From the NCBI RefSeq assembly GCF_001988955.1, contig NZ_CP014263.1, positions 2,542,001-2,606,000 of the forward strand: a stretch of DNA of 64,000 bases, read 5' to 3'. The DNA comes from Spirosoma montaniterrae (lineage in GTDB: Bacteria; Bacteroidota; Bacteroidia; Cytophagales; Spirosomataceae). Below the pieces are notes generated by a model. The model saw nothing but the letters and a program-made list of their open reading frames with translations. It was not told the origin of the DNA and ran no database searches. Made by a program: the position numbers and the translations under genes. Shown piece after piece: positions 33,827-44,032 of this stretch (positions are counted from its first letter, which is position 1; the number at the start of each line of letters is the position of its first letter).

Positions 33827-35656
33827 ATGACTACTTTTCCGATTCGGTTCTGGGCAATGGCGTTGCTGGCCGTTGCCGGTTTTTCGCAACGAGCCACCTA
33901 CAACGGCTTGCCGCTGCAAACTGCCGACAATGGCGGTCTGTTTCTGCCCGATGGGTTCGAGGCTACTGTGGTAGTCGATAGCCTGCCGGGCCGCGCCCGT
34001 CACCTGGCCGTCAATGACAATGGCGACATTTACGTGAAAGCCCGGTTTGTACGCAACAAAGACGAAGCCGTGATTGCCCTGCGCGACACCAACGGCGACG
34101 GGCGGGCCGACATCATTAAACGCTTTGGTGGCCTGGAACGCGAACGGGGTTACGGCACGGCCATGCGCATCTATAACGGTTATCTGTATTTTGCGTCGGA
34201 ACTGTACGTATATCGCTACAAACTAAAACCCGGTCAGTTGGTGCCCGACAGCCCGCAGGAAATCGTGCTTTCCGACGACCACAAACACGGCATTCACGAA
34301 CACATTGCCAAGCCCATTACATTCGACAACGCAGGGCACATGTACGTGCCGTTTGGGGCAGGGTCGAACACCTGTCAGGAGCAAAACCGGATTCCCAACT
34401 CGCCCGGTATCGACCCCTGTCCCATGATGACCGACCACGGCGGCATCTGGCGGTTCGATGCCAACAAAATCGGCCAAACGCAGCGCGACGGTTATCGCTA
34501 CGCCACGGGCCTGCGTTCGGTTGTAGCTTTGGACTGGAATCCCGTCGATAATCAACTGTATGGTCTACAACACGGGCGCGACGATTTGCTGCGAACCTAT
34601 GCCGCACAATTTTCACCCTGGCAAAGTGCGGTCTTCCCCTCCGAAGAGTTTTTTCGGATGACCGAAGGCATGGACGGCGGCTGGCCCTACTGCTACTACG
34701 ATCAGATTCAGGGCAAAAAAGTATTGAACCCCGAATACGGGGGCGACGGTCAGCGGGTGGGCCGCTGTGACCGCTGCGAACAACCCCTGATCGGTTTTCC
34801 GGGCCACTGGGCACCCAACGATCTGCTGTTCTACCGGGCCACTGCCGATGCCGCCAACGGGTTTCCGGCCCGGTACATGAACGGCGCATTTGTGGCGTTT
34901 CATGGCTCAACCAACCGCGCTCCTTATCCGCAGGCCGGGTATTTTATCGGCTTTATGCCATCGGAAAACGGGCGTCCGTCGCGCAACTGGGAAGTATTTG
35001 CCGATGGTTTCGCGGGTGTCGATCCTATCGTAAACGTGAGCGATGCCGCATACCGCCCGATGGGTCTGGCCGTTGGGCCGGATGGGTCGCTGTATGTGGC
35101 TGAAACCGAAAAAGGTAAAATCTGGCGCATTCGCTACACCGGCAACAAACAAACGTTTGGCCCGGAACAACTGGCGCAGATGGAAAAACGCAAAACCCTC
35201 TCGCACATCCGCACACCCGATCAGCTCACCGACAACCTCGACAAAGACAAGCCCGTTGTGGGCAGCAACATATACGGTGTCTATTGCGCGGCCTGCCACC
35301 AGCGCAACGGTCTCGGCGATTCGCAGCGGTTTCCGCCGTTGGCTGGTTCGGAGTGGGTACTGGGCGACAAAAAACGGCTTATCGAGGTGATGTTAAAGGG
35401 GCTGGAGGGACCGATTGAAGTCAACGGAAAGCCGTACAACAACGTGATGCCACAACACAGCTTTTTGACAGACGAGGACATTGCCGAAGTACTGACCCAC
35501 ATCCGGCAAAACTTCGGCAACACCGCCAACGCCATCAGTACGGCTGAAGTCAGCGCAGTCCGGCTGGCAACGACGGAGAAAAAAGCAGATAAACGCAGAG
35601 GAGCCGTGAAGAGCAGACGATCAACCACCCCAGGCACATCGCCATCTGGCTTTTGA
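33827..35656 (+). CDS. PQQ-type (sorbosone dehydrogenase-like) enzyme with C-terminal cytochrome c
   Basis: 609 aa with a signal peptide, a six-bladed propeller (about 35-450; LPDGFEATVV, DHGGIWRF, HGRDDL, GPDGSLYVAETEKGKIWRI) and then a haem c domain (CAACH at 487-491, NVMPQHSF with the distal Met). The order is the reverse of the 31260-32966 enzyme. The last 35 residues are basic and Ser/Thr-rich and overlap, on the other strand, the 3' end of the sigma factor gene by 107 bases. It oxidises an aldose or its aldehyde in the periplasm; the substrate is unknown. Confidence 0.85.
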   Translation: MTTFPIRFWAMALLAVAGFSQRATYNGLPLQTADNGGLFLPDGFEATVVVDSLPGRARHLAVNDNGDIYVKARFVRNKDEAVIALRDTNGDGRADIIKRFGGLERERGYGTAMRIYNGYLYFASELYVYRYKLKPGQLVPDSPQEIVLSDDHKHGIHEHIAKPITFDNAGHMYVPFGAGSNTCQEQNRIPNSPGIDPCPMMTDHGGIWRFDANKIGQTQRDGYRYATGLRSVVALDWNPVDNQLYGLQHGRDDLLRTYAAQFSPWQSAVFPSEEFFRMTEGMDGGWPYCYYDQIQGKKVLNPEYGGDGQRVGRCDRCEQPLIGFPGHWAPNDLLFYRATADAANGFPARYMNGAFVAFHGSTNRAPYPQAGYFIGFMPSENGRPSRNWEVFADGFAGVDPIVNVSDAAYRPMGLAVGPDGSLYVAETEKGKIWRIRYTGNKQTFGPEQLAQMEKRKTLSHIRTPDQLTDNLDKDKPVVGSNIYGVYCAACHQRNGLGDSQRFPPLAGSEWVLGDKKRLIEVMLKGLEGPIEVNGKPYNNVMPQHSFLTDEDIAEVLTHIRQNFGNTANAISTAEVSAVRLATTEKKADKRRGAVKSRRSTTPGTSPSGF

Positions 35657-36206
35657 GTGAGCGCAATGCCCTGAATAACAGATTGGCAACCGACTGCCGA
35701 TTCATGTCCATTACTTTAGCAATCTGCTCGTTTTCCAGACCTTTGTAGAACCGTAGAAACACCACTTCCTGCTGGCGTTTGGGCAGAAGAGCAATAGCCT
35801 GCTGTACTTTCTGCTGGTTTTCGGTGTCGCCCTCCCGCTGTTCGATGGCTGTTTCAACGGTTTCCCAGTCGGTCAGGTCGCTGATGTCGGCGGTTTGAAG
35901 CGAAGCTACCGGATGAACGGGCCGCCGAAATTCCTGCAAAAGCTGGTTTCGCAGCGATTTAAAGAGGTAAACCGACACAACCTGAATGGTTAACGAGTTG
36001 CGTCGTTCCCAGATGTGCAGCAGTACTTCCTGAATGGCATCTTTGATGAGATCGCGATCATCCGAAAAATTGGTCGCGTATCGAAACAACGGTCGGTACT
36101 GTGATTCGGCCAACTGGCAAAAAGCGTCCCTGTCTCCGGCCTGAACCTTGTGCCAGAGCTGTATCAACTGATTGTTTTCGTCAAGAAGTTGTTGTTGGGT
36201 ACGCAC
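35550..36206 (-). CDS. ECF RNA polymerase sigma factor
   Basis: 218 aa, GTG start at 36206. Region 2 (about 25-85, FRYATNFSDDRDLIKDAIQEVLLHIWERR) and region 4 (about 135-185, LLPKRQQEVVFLRFYKGLENEQIAKVM) are complete. The C-terminus ends in an apolar stretch (CLGWLIVCSSRLLCVYLLF), as in some Bacteroidota ECF factors. It diverges from the FecR anti-sigma gene over 172 bases, and a SusC with an STN domain follows FecR. This is the FecI/FecR/SusC signalling arrangement: substrate binding at the outer membrane frees the sigma factor. Confidence 0.92.
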   Translation of the reverse strand: MRTQQQLLDENNQLIQLWHKVQAGDRDAFCQLAESQYRPLFRYATNFSDDRDLIKDAIQEVLLHIWERRNSLTIQVVSVYLFKSLRNQLLQEFRRPVHPVASLQTADISDLTDWETVETAIEQREGDTENQQKVQQAIALLPKRQQEVVFLRFYKGLENEQIAKVMDMNRQSVANLLFRALRSLKSQMAMCLGWLIVCSSRLLCVYLLFSPSLPAGLR

Positions 36207-36378
36207 GCTCGTGTTGCTACTGAAGCGTAATGTACTACGAATTTATTGGAAAGTACAGCCGAATGATAATTTATCGTTGTTTTCTCCCGGCTAAAAATAA
36301 AATTTTGCTAAAGTGAGTATTGCCGGTACATCATTGCATCCTTACGCTGATACGCTACCAATCTGAACCAGCCGACGG

Positions 36379-37494
36379 ATGCAGTCCTACCGCGATTTTG
36401 ACCCCGAAGAATTAGCCGCCGACCCGTTGTTTCAGCGTTGGAAGTTGCAAAACGACCCCGAAGCCAGCACGTTCTGGACCGAATGGCTCCGGCAAAACCC
36501 CGACCGGCAAACGTTGGTCGCCACGGCAACGGCCTTGCTAACAGCCATCGACCAGCATTATGCTGAATCGGTTGATAAACTGATACCGCTGTCAGACCAG
36601 GAAATCGGGCTGGAGATGAGCCGCCTGCGCCAGTCGCTGAAGGTTCGGCAGCAGCCATTTCGGTGGATTCAGTACGCGCCCGTGCGGTATGCCGCAGCCG
36701 CCAGCGTGCTGTTGCTGCTTGGCTTTTTTGGCTGGTATTGGCTTCGGTCAACGCCTGCCCGGCCCGCCGTTACGTATGAGGAGTTGGTGGCCCGGCAACC
36801 AGACCCGCTCGAAGAAATAGTGAATACGGAGGGCAAAGCCATGTTGGTAACGTTGCCGGACCGCAGCACAATTCTGGTGTATCCGAAAAGCCGGATCAGC
36901 TACCCGAAACAGTTTGCGGGAGCCAAACGCGAAGTGTTTTTGCAGGGAAAAGCATTTTTCAACGTAACGAAAGACCCGTCGAAACCTTTCTTCGTGTACG
37001 CAAACAATTTGATTACCAGAGTTTTAGGGACAAGTTTTAACATACAGACAAACGAACTAAACAGACAGGTTAAGGTGGTTGTGCGCACGGGCCGGGTGTC
37101 GGTGTATGCCGCAGACAAGCCCGCTCCCAATCGGAAAGCAGACAGCAGCGGGTCGGGCGTGGTGCTGACGCCGAATCAGCAACTCGTTTTTTCGGCTACC
37201 GACAGCCGCCTGACGAAAAGTTTGGTTGCCGAACCGGTTATACTGCCGCAGATCGAATCACAGGCCGGTTTCCGCTTTCACCGCACCCCCATTGCCGACG
37301 TGTTTGCCACGCTCGAAAAAGCCTACGGCGTTCGGATCGAGTACAATGCCGCCCTGATGCAAAATTGCTACTTGACAGCCTCGCTGACCAACGAGCCGTT
37401 CATGGAAAAGTTAGATTTGATTTGCCGCACCGTGAACGCCGACTACCAGCAGGTCGATGGCAATATCGTGGTTCACGCGCAGGGTTGTGATTAA
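36379..37494 (+). CDS. FecR-family anti-sigma factor
   Basis: 371 aa with a cytoplasmic N-terminal region (1-100), a single transmembrane helix at about 104-122 (a Leu-rich run ending GFFGWYWL), a periplasmic FecR domain (about 135-260; LVTLPDRSTILVYPKSRISYPKQF) and a C-terminal DUF4974-like region (GFRFHRTPIADVFATLEKAYGV, about 290-365). It holds the divergent ECF sigma factor and receives the signal from the STN domain of the SusC encoded next. Confidence 0.93.
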   Translation: MQSYRDFDPEELAADPLFQRWKLQNDPEASTFWTEWLRQNPDRQTLVATATALLTAIDQHYAESVDKLIPLSDQEIGLEMSRLRQSLKVRQQPFRWIQYAPVRYAAAASVLLLLGFFGWYWLRSTPARPAVTYEELVARQPDPLEEIVNTEGKAMLVTLPDRSTILVYPKSRISYPKQFAGAKREVFLQGKAFFNVTKDPSKPFFVYANNLITRVLGTSFNIQTNELNRQVKVVVRTGRVSVYAADKPAPNRKADSSGSGVVLTPNQQLVFSATDSRLTKSLVAEPVILPQIESQAGFRFHRTPIADVFATLEKAYGVRIEYNAALMQNCYLTASLTNEPFMEKLDLICRTVNADYQQVDGNIVVHAQGCD

Positions 37495-37557
37495 CGCTAA
37501 ACTGCTCTTTTTAGCCAGACGATGCCTATGATGCAACGCTAAATACCCCTCAACAAC

Positions 37558-37583
37558 GTCGAAGATGCGTCAACATCTTCGAC
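37558..37583. repeat. Perfect 10-bp hairpin before the STN-SusC gene
   Basis: GTCGAAGATG (37558-37567) and CATCTTCGAC (37574-37583) with a 6-base loop. It lies between the FecR stop and the SusC start at 37680 and could act as a partial terminator or leader structure. No T-run follows. Confidence 0.55.
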
Positions 37584-37679
37584 CTGCAATCCCCGTTTTT
37601 GTATCGCGCTACAATCTCCGCCTAAAAGCGGAACAGGACTTTCTTGTGCCATTTTTTCAGCCGACAACTCCCCCTAATT

Positions 37680-40600
37680 ATGTCAAGACGACTACTTTCT
37701 CAACCTTACAGCCAGAAAATCGTGCGGGCCTGCCTGCACCAGATTTTGCTATCGCTGGCTCTCCTGACGCTGGCCCAGGCTTCTGGCGTTGCCGGGCAGC
37801 AGGTGCTCGAGCAAAAAGTGACGCTCCAACTGACCAACGCCGACATCGAAAAAGTACTCGATAAAATCGAAGCCGTCGCGAAGGTGAAGTTTATGTATAA
37901 CCCGCAGCTTTTCGGTGAGGGGCAGAAACTCAGCTATCGGTTTCAGAACGAACCGCTCTCGGTAGTGCTCGATAAAGTGCTGTCGCCCTACCGGGTGTCG
38001 TATGAGGTGGTTCAGCAACAAATTATTCTGAAACGACAACCCGGCCCAACGCATAACCCGACCAATCCGCCTTCACCTGCCGAAGCCCCAAAACGGCGCG
38101 TAACAGGCATCGTTCTCGACGAAAAAGGCGATGGCCTGCCGGGCGTGAGCGTGGTGCTGAAAGAAACGACGCCGGGCCAGTCCACCGGCGCGGTCGCTAC
38201 GCGTGGCACTACCACTGGTGCCGATGGCCGCTTTATTTTAGACGCACCCGACAACGACGCCACACTGATTTTCAGCTTCGTAGGCTACCAGCGACAGGAG
38301 GTACTACTGGGCAATCAGACTGACCTTTCGGTGAAAATGCTCCCCGAATCCAGCACGCTCAACGAAGTCGTTGTTACGGCATTGGGCATTTCAAAAGAGA
38401 AAAAAGCGTTGGCCTACGCGGTGTCGGAAGTGAAAGGCAGTGAGTTTGTACAGGCCCGCGAAAACAATTTAGCCAACGCCCTGACTGGTAAAATTGCCGG
38501 TGTTCAGGTGACGGGCATGGCAACCGGCCCCGGCGGTTCGAGTCGCATCATTATCCGGGGCAACGGCTCGCTCAACGGTAACAATCAGCCGCTGTATGTG
38601 ATAAACGGTATGCCGATGGACAATAGCATTCCGGGGGGTGGCACCACGGCTGATGGCAACGGCATGAACGTGGACCGGGGCGATGGTATCGGCGGTATCA
38701 ATCCCGACGACATCGAGAGCATCAGCGTGCTGAAAGGTGGCCCCGCAGCGGCCCTTTATGGAGCGCGGGCCTCCAACGGCGTGATTCTGATAACCACCAA
38801 AAAAGGGCGCGGTCAGAAAGGGATTGGCATTGAACTCAACAGCACCACGTCGTTTGAGACTATTGCCGTGATTCCGAACTGGCAGTACGAGTTTGGGCAG
38901 GGCGTCGATGGCCGCAAACCTGCCACCGTCACCGAAGCCAAAAGCACGGGTCGGCTCTCGTATGGTGCCCGCATGGACGGTCAGCCAACCATTCAGGTCG
39001 ACGGGCAACTGCGCCCCTACTCGCCCCAACGCGACAATCTGAAGCACTTTTACCGCACCGGCACCAACTACATCAACTCCATTGCGTTTACGGGCGGCAA
39101 CGAAACGGTTAACTTCCGGCTCGGTCTGAACAACTCGCAGTCGGGTAGTATCGTGCCAAATTCGTCGTTTACCCGGCGCATCGCCAACCTGAACCTGAAC
39201 GCCTTTCTGGGCAAAAAACTAAGCATCGAAACGGTGTTTCAGTACAACTGGGAGCAGGGCATCAACCGCCCCAAAGTGGGCTACGCCGACATGAATCCGC
39301 ACTGGGCTACCTACTTAGTTGCCAACACGGTAGACATTCGCACGCTGGCACCGGGCTACGATCCGGCAACGGGCCGCGAGACCGAATGGAACCCCGTTCC
39401 GGCAGCACCGAATCCTTATTTCGTGATTAATAAGTTCAAGAACGACGACGTAAAAAACCGGTTCATCAGCCAGGGTAGTATCCGGTACGATATTCTTGAT
39501 AACCTCTACGTGAAAGGCAGCGTGAGCCAGGATTTTTATAGCTTCCAGTCGGAATACGTTCAGCCAACAGGCAATGCATTTCAGCCGCTGGGCACCTACG
39601 ACGCCCGCAAGGTAAGCTCGTCGGAAACCAACGGCATGGTAACGCTGAACTACAACAACACCCGCCTGATCAAGAACCTGACCTTCTCGGCTCTGCTGGG
39701 TGCCAACGCGCAACAGGCTATCTACGATCAGACGCAGATTGCGGGCAGCGAGTTTACCATCCCTTTTTTCTACAGCTACACCAACCTCGCAGCGTTGACC
39801 ACCACACCGACGTATCTGAAAAGTGCGATCAACTCGGTATTCGGGTCGGTCGACGTGGGTTATAAAAACGTGGCTTACCTGACCGTTTCGGGGCGGCAGG
39901 ACTGGTTCTCGGTGCTGAATCCGAAGAGCAACAGCATTTTCTATCCCTCGGTGGGTGGGTCACTGATTTTGTCGGATGCGTTCCAGATGCCCAAAGCCAT
40001 CAGTTTTGCCAAGCTGCGGGCGTCGTGGGCGCAGGTGGGCGGAGCCACGGTAAATGCCTACCAGATTTACCAGTATTATTCGATGCAGCAGGGCGGCCAC
40101 AACGGGCGTCCGGTGCAGGTGCTGTCGTCGTCGCAGATGCCCAACCCCGACCTGAAGCCGCTGACGTCGACTACGTATGAGGGCGGTATTGAAGCCCGGT
40201 TTTTCAACAACCGGCTGGGCATCGACCTCACGCTCTACAACCGCAAAACCACCGACGACATCGTAACGACGAACATTGCGCTATCGTCGGGCTATACCTC
40301 GGCCCTGCTCAACGTGGGCGAGTTGAGCAACAAAGGCGTTGAACTACTGCTGACCGGCACCCCCATCAGCCGGGGCGGTCTGGTCTGGGACGTCAGTTAT
40401 AACATGGCCTATAACAGAAGCACGATTGAGCGGCTGGCCGACGGACTTACAGGTATCGACATTGGCACGGGCGTGGGGGGCGGCATTGTCCGCAACGTGC
40501 TGGGGCGTCCCTACGGCACCGTCTGGGGCTACAACAAAAAGACCGATGCCAGCGGCAACGTAGTTTTCAACACCGCCAGCGGCTATGCCGTGCGGGGCGA

Positions 40601-41153
40601 TTTGCAGGAAATTGGTCAGGGAACGCCCCCGCTCTCGATGGGCATCACCAATAATTTCCGGTATAAAAACTTTTCGCTCAACGTGCTGGTCGATGGCCGA
40701 TTCGGCAGCATCGTGTACTCGAATCTGTACCAGTACGCCTACCGGTTCGGCCTGCCACAGGAAACCCTGCCCGGTCGTGAAACGGGCGTAACCGTAAACG
40801 GCGTAACGCCCGAAGGTGCCCCGTTTACCAAGTTCTGGAAGAAAGAAGACGTGGACACGTATTACGACAACGACAAGAATTATACGGCCATGTTCATGTT
40901 TAACAACGATTTCGTGAAACTCCGGCAGGTGATTCTAAGCTATACCCTGCCCACCGTGGCCGTTCGGCGGATGAAGTTTCAGGGAGCATCAATCTCGTTT
41001 GTGGCCCGGAATCTGGCAATTCTGTACAAAGACAAGAAGAACCAGTATTTCGACCCCGAATCGGGCTACACCAGCACCAACGCGCAGGGTTTGGAAGCCT
41101 TCGGTGTGCCGCGCACGCGCAGTCTCGGTGTGAATCTGATGGTAAAGTTTTAA
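37680..41153 (+). CDS. SusC/RagA-type TonB-linked outer-membrane protein with STN signalling domain
   Basis: 1157 aa from ATG 37680 (a TTG lies upstream in frame, but MSRRLLSQPYSQKIVRACL is the typical SusC start). Signal peptide, then an STN domain (about 43-122; LTNADIEKVLDKIEAVAKVKFMYNP in part), carboxypeptidase-regulatory-like domain (about 140-225), TonB box (NEVVVTALG), plug and barrel, with the terminal LGVNLMVKF. The STN domain contacts FecR across the periplasm. It imports an oligomeric or glycosylated substrate with the SusD lipoprotein. Confidence 0.95.
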   Translation: MSRRLLSQPYSQKIVRACLHQILLSLALLTLAQASGVAGQQVLEQKVTLQLTNADIEKVLDKIEAVAKVKFMYNPQLFGEGQKLSYRFQNEPLSVVLDKVLSPYRVSYEVVQQQIILKRQPGPTHNPTNPPSPAEAPKRRVTGIVLDEKGDGLPGVSVVLKETTPGQSTGAVATRGTTTGADGRFILDAPDNDATLIFSFVGYQRQEVLLGNQTDLSVKMLPESSTLNEVVVTALGISKEKKALAYAVSEVKGSEFVQARENNLANALTGKIAGVQVTGMATGPGGSSRIIIRGNGSLNGNNQPLYVINGMPMDNSIPGGGTTADGNGMNVDRGDGIGGINPDDIESISVLKGGPAAALYGARASNGVILITTKKGRGQKGIGIELNSTTSFETIAVIPNWQYEFGQGVDGRKPATVTEAKSTGRLSYGARMDGQPTIQVDGQLRPYSPQRDNLKHFYRTGTNYINSIAFTGGNETVNFRLGLNNSQSGSIVPNSSFTRRIANLNLNAFLGKKLSIETVFQYNWEQGINRPKVGYADMNPHWATYLVANTVDIRTLAPGYDPATGRETEWNPVPAAPNPYFVINKFKNDDVKNRFISQGSIRYDILDNLYVKGSVSQDFYSFQSEYVQPTGNAFQPLGTYDARKVSSSETNGMVTLNYNNTRLIKNLTFSALLGANAQQAIYDQTQIAGSEFTIPFFYSYTNLAALTTTPTYLKSAINSVFGSVDVGYKNVAYLTVSGRQDWFSVLNPKSNSIFYPSVGGSLILSDAFQMPKAISFAKLRASWAQVGGATVNAYQIYQYYSMQQGGHNGRPVQVLSSSQMPNPDLKPLTSTTYEGGIEARFFNNRLGIDLTLYNRKTTDDIVTTNIALSSGYTSALLNVGELSNKGVELLLTGTPISRGGLVWDVSYNMAYNRSTIERLADGLTGIDIGTGVGGGIVRNVLGRPYGTVWGYNKKTDASGNVVFNTASGYAVRGDLQEIGQGTPPLSMGITNNFRYKNFSLNVLVDGRFGSIVYSNLYQYAYRFGLPQETLPGRETGVTVNGVTPEGAPFTKFWKKEDVDTYYDNDKNYTAMFMFNNDFVKLRQVILSYTLPTVAVRRMKFQGASISFVARNLAILYKDKKNQYFDPESGYTSTNAQGLEAFGVPRTRSLGVNLMVKF

Positions 41154-41171
41154 CCACTTAACGACCTCATC

Positions 41172-42731
41172 ATGAAACGGTTTCTCCCCAATATACTCGG
41201 TTTGGCCCTGCTGCTCAGCCAGTCTTCGTGCGACAAAGGCTTCGAGGAAATGAACGTTGACCCCAACAAATTCGCCGAAGTCGTTCCCGGCTACCTCTTC
41301 ACCCGCGCCCAGCTCGATGGCGTCAGCACCAATTTTGTTGGCGCGGCCTATCTGACCATCGGGCAGTCGATGCAGCACTTTGCCACCTACAAGGAAGTGC
41401 CGGCTGCGGGCGATAAGTACTTCAATTTCAGCTACTCCACCGGTAGCTGGAACGCCTACGCCGGCACAGGGGCCGGGCAGGGAGCGGTGATTTCGATTCG
41501 GCAGGTCATCGATGCCGTGAAAACCAGCCCCGCTGACGTGAACAAACTCTCGGCGGCCCGTATCTGGAAAGCCTACATCTTCCACCGCCTGACCGACCTC
41601 TACGGCGACATTCCCTACTTCGACGCCGGGAAAGCCCTGTCCGACAAGAACTACGCGCCCAAATATGATACGCAACAGGCCATCTACGCCGATTTGCTGA
41701 AAGAGTTAGACGAATCGATTGCTGCCTTCGACGCCACCAAGCCGACGTTTGGCAACGCCGATCTGATGTTTAACGGCGACGTGACAAAATGGAAAAAATT
41801 CGGCTACTCGCTCATGCTTCGGCTGGGCATGCGCCTGACTCAGGCTGACCCGACACTGGCCCAAACGTGGGTGCAGAAAGCCATTACCGGGGGCGTAATT
41901 CTGGACGATGCCGACCGGGCTGTTATTGCCTACGTAGACGGTTCGCAGGTGGCAAGCCGGAATTTTATTGCCAATGGCCTGCTCAGCACCGACTACATCA
42001 CGCCCGGTGGCGATAACGTAGAAGGCGGCAAGTTTGCCAAAACGCTCATCGACTATCTGAAAACCACCCGCGACCCGCGCCTGAACGTATGGTCGATTGT
42101 GTGGACCAGCACCGACGGTAAGACATTTACCGCCGACACCACCACCGCGCTGCAAAGCGGCATGCCCAACGCGGCCTTCAATAGTCTGCCCGCTAACTTC
42201 AATACATTCTCGGAGCCGAATCCAAACACGCTGCTCCGCTACAGTGCGCCTTTGCTGGTGCTGGGCAATGCCGAAACAAACCTGTTGCTGGCCGAGGCTG
42301 CCGTTCGGGGTTGGTATGCGGGCAGCACAGCCGCCGTGACCTACGCCAATGCAGTTCGGGCGGGTATGCGGCAATGGGCGTTGTTTGGCACGGGCGGGGT
42401 AATCTCAGACGCCAAAATCAATGCCTATCTGACCGCCAATCCGTACAGAACGGCGGGTACGGTGGCGCAGCAGATGGAGCAGATTCAGACGCAGAAATGG
42501 GTGTCGCTGTTTTTGCAGGACGAATACGAAATTTTTGCCAACTGGCGACGCACCGGCTACCCTGTACTGACACCCACCAACTACCCCGGCAACCTCACCG
42601 GCGGCAAAATCCCGACCCGCTTCGTAATTCCCGATTCGGAGGAGACGTACAACAAAACGAACTTCATCGAAGCCCGCACCCGGCAGGGCGGCACCAACAC
42701 GCTGTCGAGTGTAGTGTGGTGGGATAAGTAG
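41172..42731 (+). CDS. SusD/RagB-family substrate-binding lipoprotein
   Basis: 519 aa starting 18 bases after susC. The lipobox SQSSC (Cys 20) is followed by DKGFEEMNVDPNKF, the common start of SusD-like-2 proteins, and the TPR-rich body has AARIWKAYIFHRLTDLYGDIPYFDA and the C-terminal ARTRQGGTNTLSSVVWWDK. It sits on the SusC barrel and captures substrate. The end of this protein closely resembles the end of the second SusD at 55159-56697. Confidence 0.93.
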   Translation: MKRFLPNILGLALLLSQSSCDKGFEEMNVDPNKFAEVVPGYLFTRAQLDGVSTNFVGAAYLTIGQSMQHFATYKEVPAAGDKYFNFSYSTGSWNAYAGTGAGQGAVISIRQVIDAVKTSPADVNKLSAARIWKAYIFHRLTDLYGDIPYFDAGKALSDKNYAPKYDTQQAIYADLLKELDESIAAFDATKPTFGNADLMFNGDVTKWKKFGYSLMLRLGMRLTQADPTLAQTWVQKAITGGVILDDADRAVIAYVDGSQVASRNFIANGLLSTDYITPGGDNVEGGKFAKTLIDYLKTTRDPRLNVWSIVWTSTDGKTFTADTTTALQSGMPNAAFNSLPANFNTFSEPNPNTLLRYSAPLLVLGNAETNLLLAEAAVRGWYAGSTAAVTYANAVRAGMRQWALFGTGGVISDAKINAYLTANPYRTAGTVAQQMEQIQTQKWVSLFLQDEYEIFANWRRTGYPVLTPTNYPGNLTGGKIPTRFVIPDSEETYNKTNFIEARTRQGGTNTLSSVVWWDK

Positions 42732-42795
42732 GCCCGATACGCCCGGATGCTTATTATGCTAGTTAAGTCACTGACCCCCAACATTTATTTCTGAT

Positions 42796-44019
42796 ATGCT
42801 TAGCCGACGTAAAATACTCAAACAGTTATCAACGCTGCCCGTGATGGGTGGCCTGTTCGGCAGCGCGGCCCCGCTGACAACTGCATTAGCCGCGCCCACA
42901 GCCGCCCCCCGCAACCTCGTCAAGGAATTGGGAATCCGCACGTTTATCAACGCGGCAGGCACCTACACCGCCATGACCGGCTCGCTCATGGACGACGACG
43001 TAGTGAATACTATTCTGGCCTCCTCGAAAGAGTTCATGATGCTCGATGACGTGCAAACCAAAGTGGGCGAAAAAATTGCCGCGCTCACTCATGCCGAATC
43101 GGCGGTGGTCACGGCGGGCTGCTTCTCGGCCATGACGCTCGGCCTGGCGGGTGTGCTGACGGGGATGGATCAGAAAAAAGTGGAGCTACTACCGCACCTG
43201 GAAGGCTCCGGCATGAAGTCGGAAGTGATTGCGCAGAAAGGGCATAGCGTTGGTTACTCGCACGCGCTGACCAATACGGGCTGTAAAATCGTGCAGGTCG
43301 AAACCATCGAGGACGTGGAGCGGGCCATCAACGAAAAAACGGCCATGCTGTGGTTTCTCAACATCCAGGCCGACAAGGGCAAAATCATGCACGAGCAGTG
43401 GGTGGCGTTGGGAAAAAAACATAAAATTCCGACCATGATCGACATTGCTGCCGACGTACCGCCGGTCGAAAATCTCTGGAAATTCAACGATATGGGCTTC
43501 GATCTGGTGTGCGTATCGGGTGGGAAGGCCATGCGCGGGCCGCAGAGTGCGGGGTTGCTGATGGGCAAAAAAGACCTGATTGCAGCCGCCCGGCTCAGTA
43601 TGCCCCCGCGTGGCTCCACCATCGGGCGCGGCATGAAGGTGAACAAAGAAGAGGTGCTGGGCATGTACGTAGCCGTTGAAAAATTCATCGCCCGCGACCA
43701 AGACAAAGACTGGAAAATGCTTGAGGAACGAGCCGCCACCATTGCCAATGCCGCCCGGAGCGTGAAGGGCGTAACGGTCGAAACCTTCGCGCCCGAACTT
43801 GGCAACCATACGCCCACCCTGCGCATCGGCTGGGACCCGGCGCGGGTGAACCTCACGGCCAAAGCCTTGCAGGAAGGGCTTCGCAACGGCAACCCATCCA
43901 TCGAAATTGTGGTGAACGATACCAACGGCATCAACATGACCGCGTGGATGCTCAAACCCGGCGAAGACAAAATTGTAGCAACCCGTCTCAAAGAAGAACT
44001 CACCAAAGCATCGGTCTGA
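42796..44019 (+). CDS. Exported SelA/DgaE-like PLP-dependent lyase
   Basis: 407 aa. It starts MLSRRKILKQLSTLPVMGG with a cut near ALAAP, a twin-arginine-type signal. The rest matches the selenocysteine-synthase-like PLP family that includes D-glucosaminate-6-phosphate ammonia-lyase: INAAGTYTAMTGS, the lysine that binds PLP at K244 (CVSGGKAMRGPQSAGLLMG), IDIAAD and an Arg-rich RGSTIGRGMKV. It would eliminate ammonia from a 2-amino acid or amino-sugar acid. Tat export fits, since PLP is loaded in the cytosol. It is followed by an exported amidohydrolase and an exported RidA. Confidence 0.85.
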   Translation: MLSRRKILKQLSTLPVMGGLFGSAAPLTTALAAPTAAPRNLVKELGIRTFINAAGTYTAMTGSLMDDDVVNTILASSKEFMMLDDVQTKVGEKIAALTHAESAVVTAGCFSAMTLGLAGVLTGMDQKKVELLPHLEGSGMKSEVIAQKGHSVGYSHALTNTGCKIVQVETIEDVERAINEKTAMLWFLNIQADKGKIMHEQWVALGKKHKIPTMIDIAADVPPVENLWKFNDMGFDLVCVSGGKAMRGPQSAGLLMGKKDLIAAARLSMPPRGSTIGRGMKVNKEEVLGMYVAVEKFIARDQDKDWKMLEERAATIANAARSVKGVTVETFAPELGNHTPTLRIGWDPARVNLTAKALQEGLRNGNPSIEIVVNDTNGINMTAWMLKPGEDKIVATRLKEELTKASV

Positions 44020-44032
44020 CACCTCACCCCGT

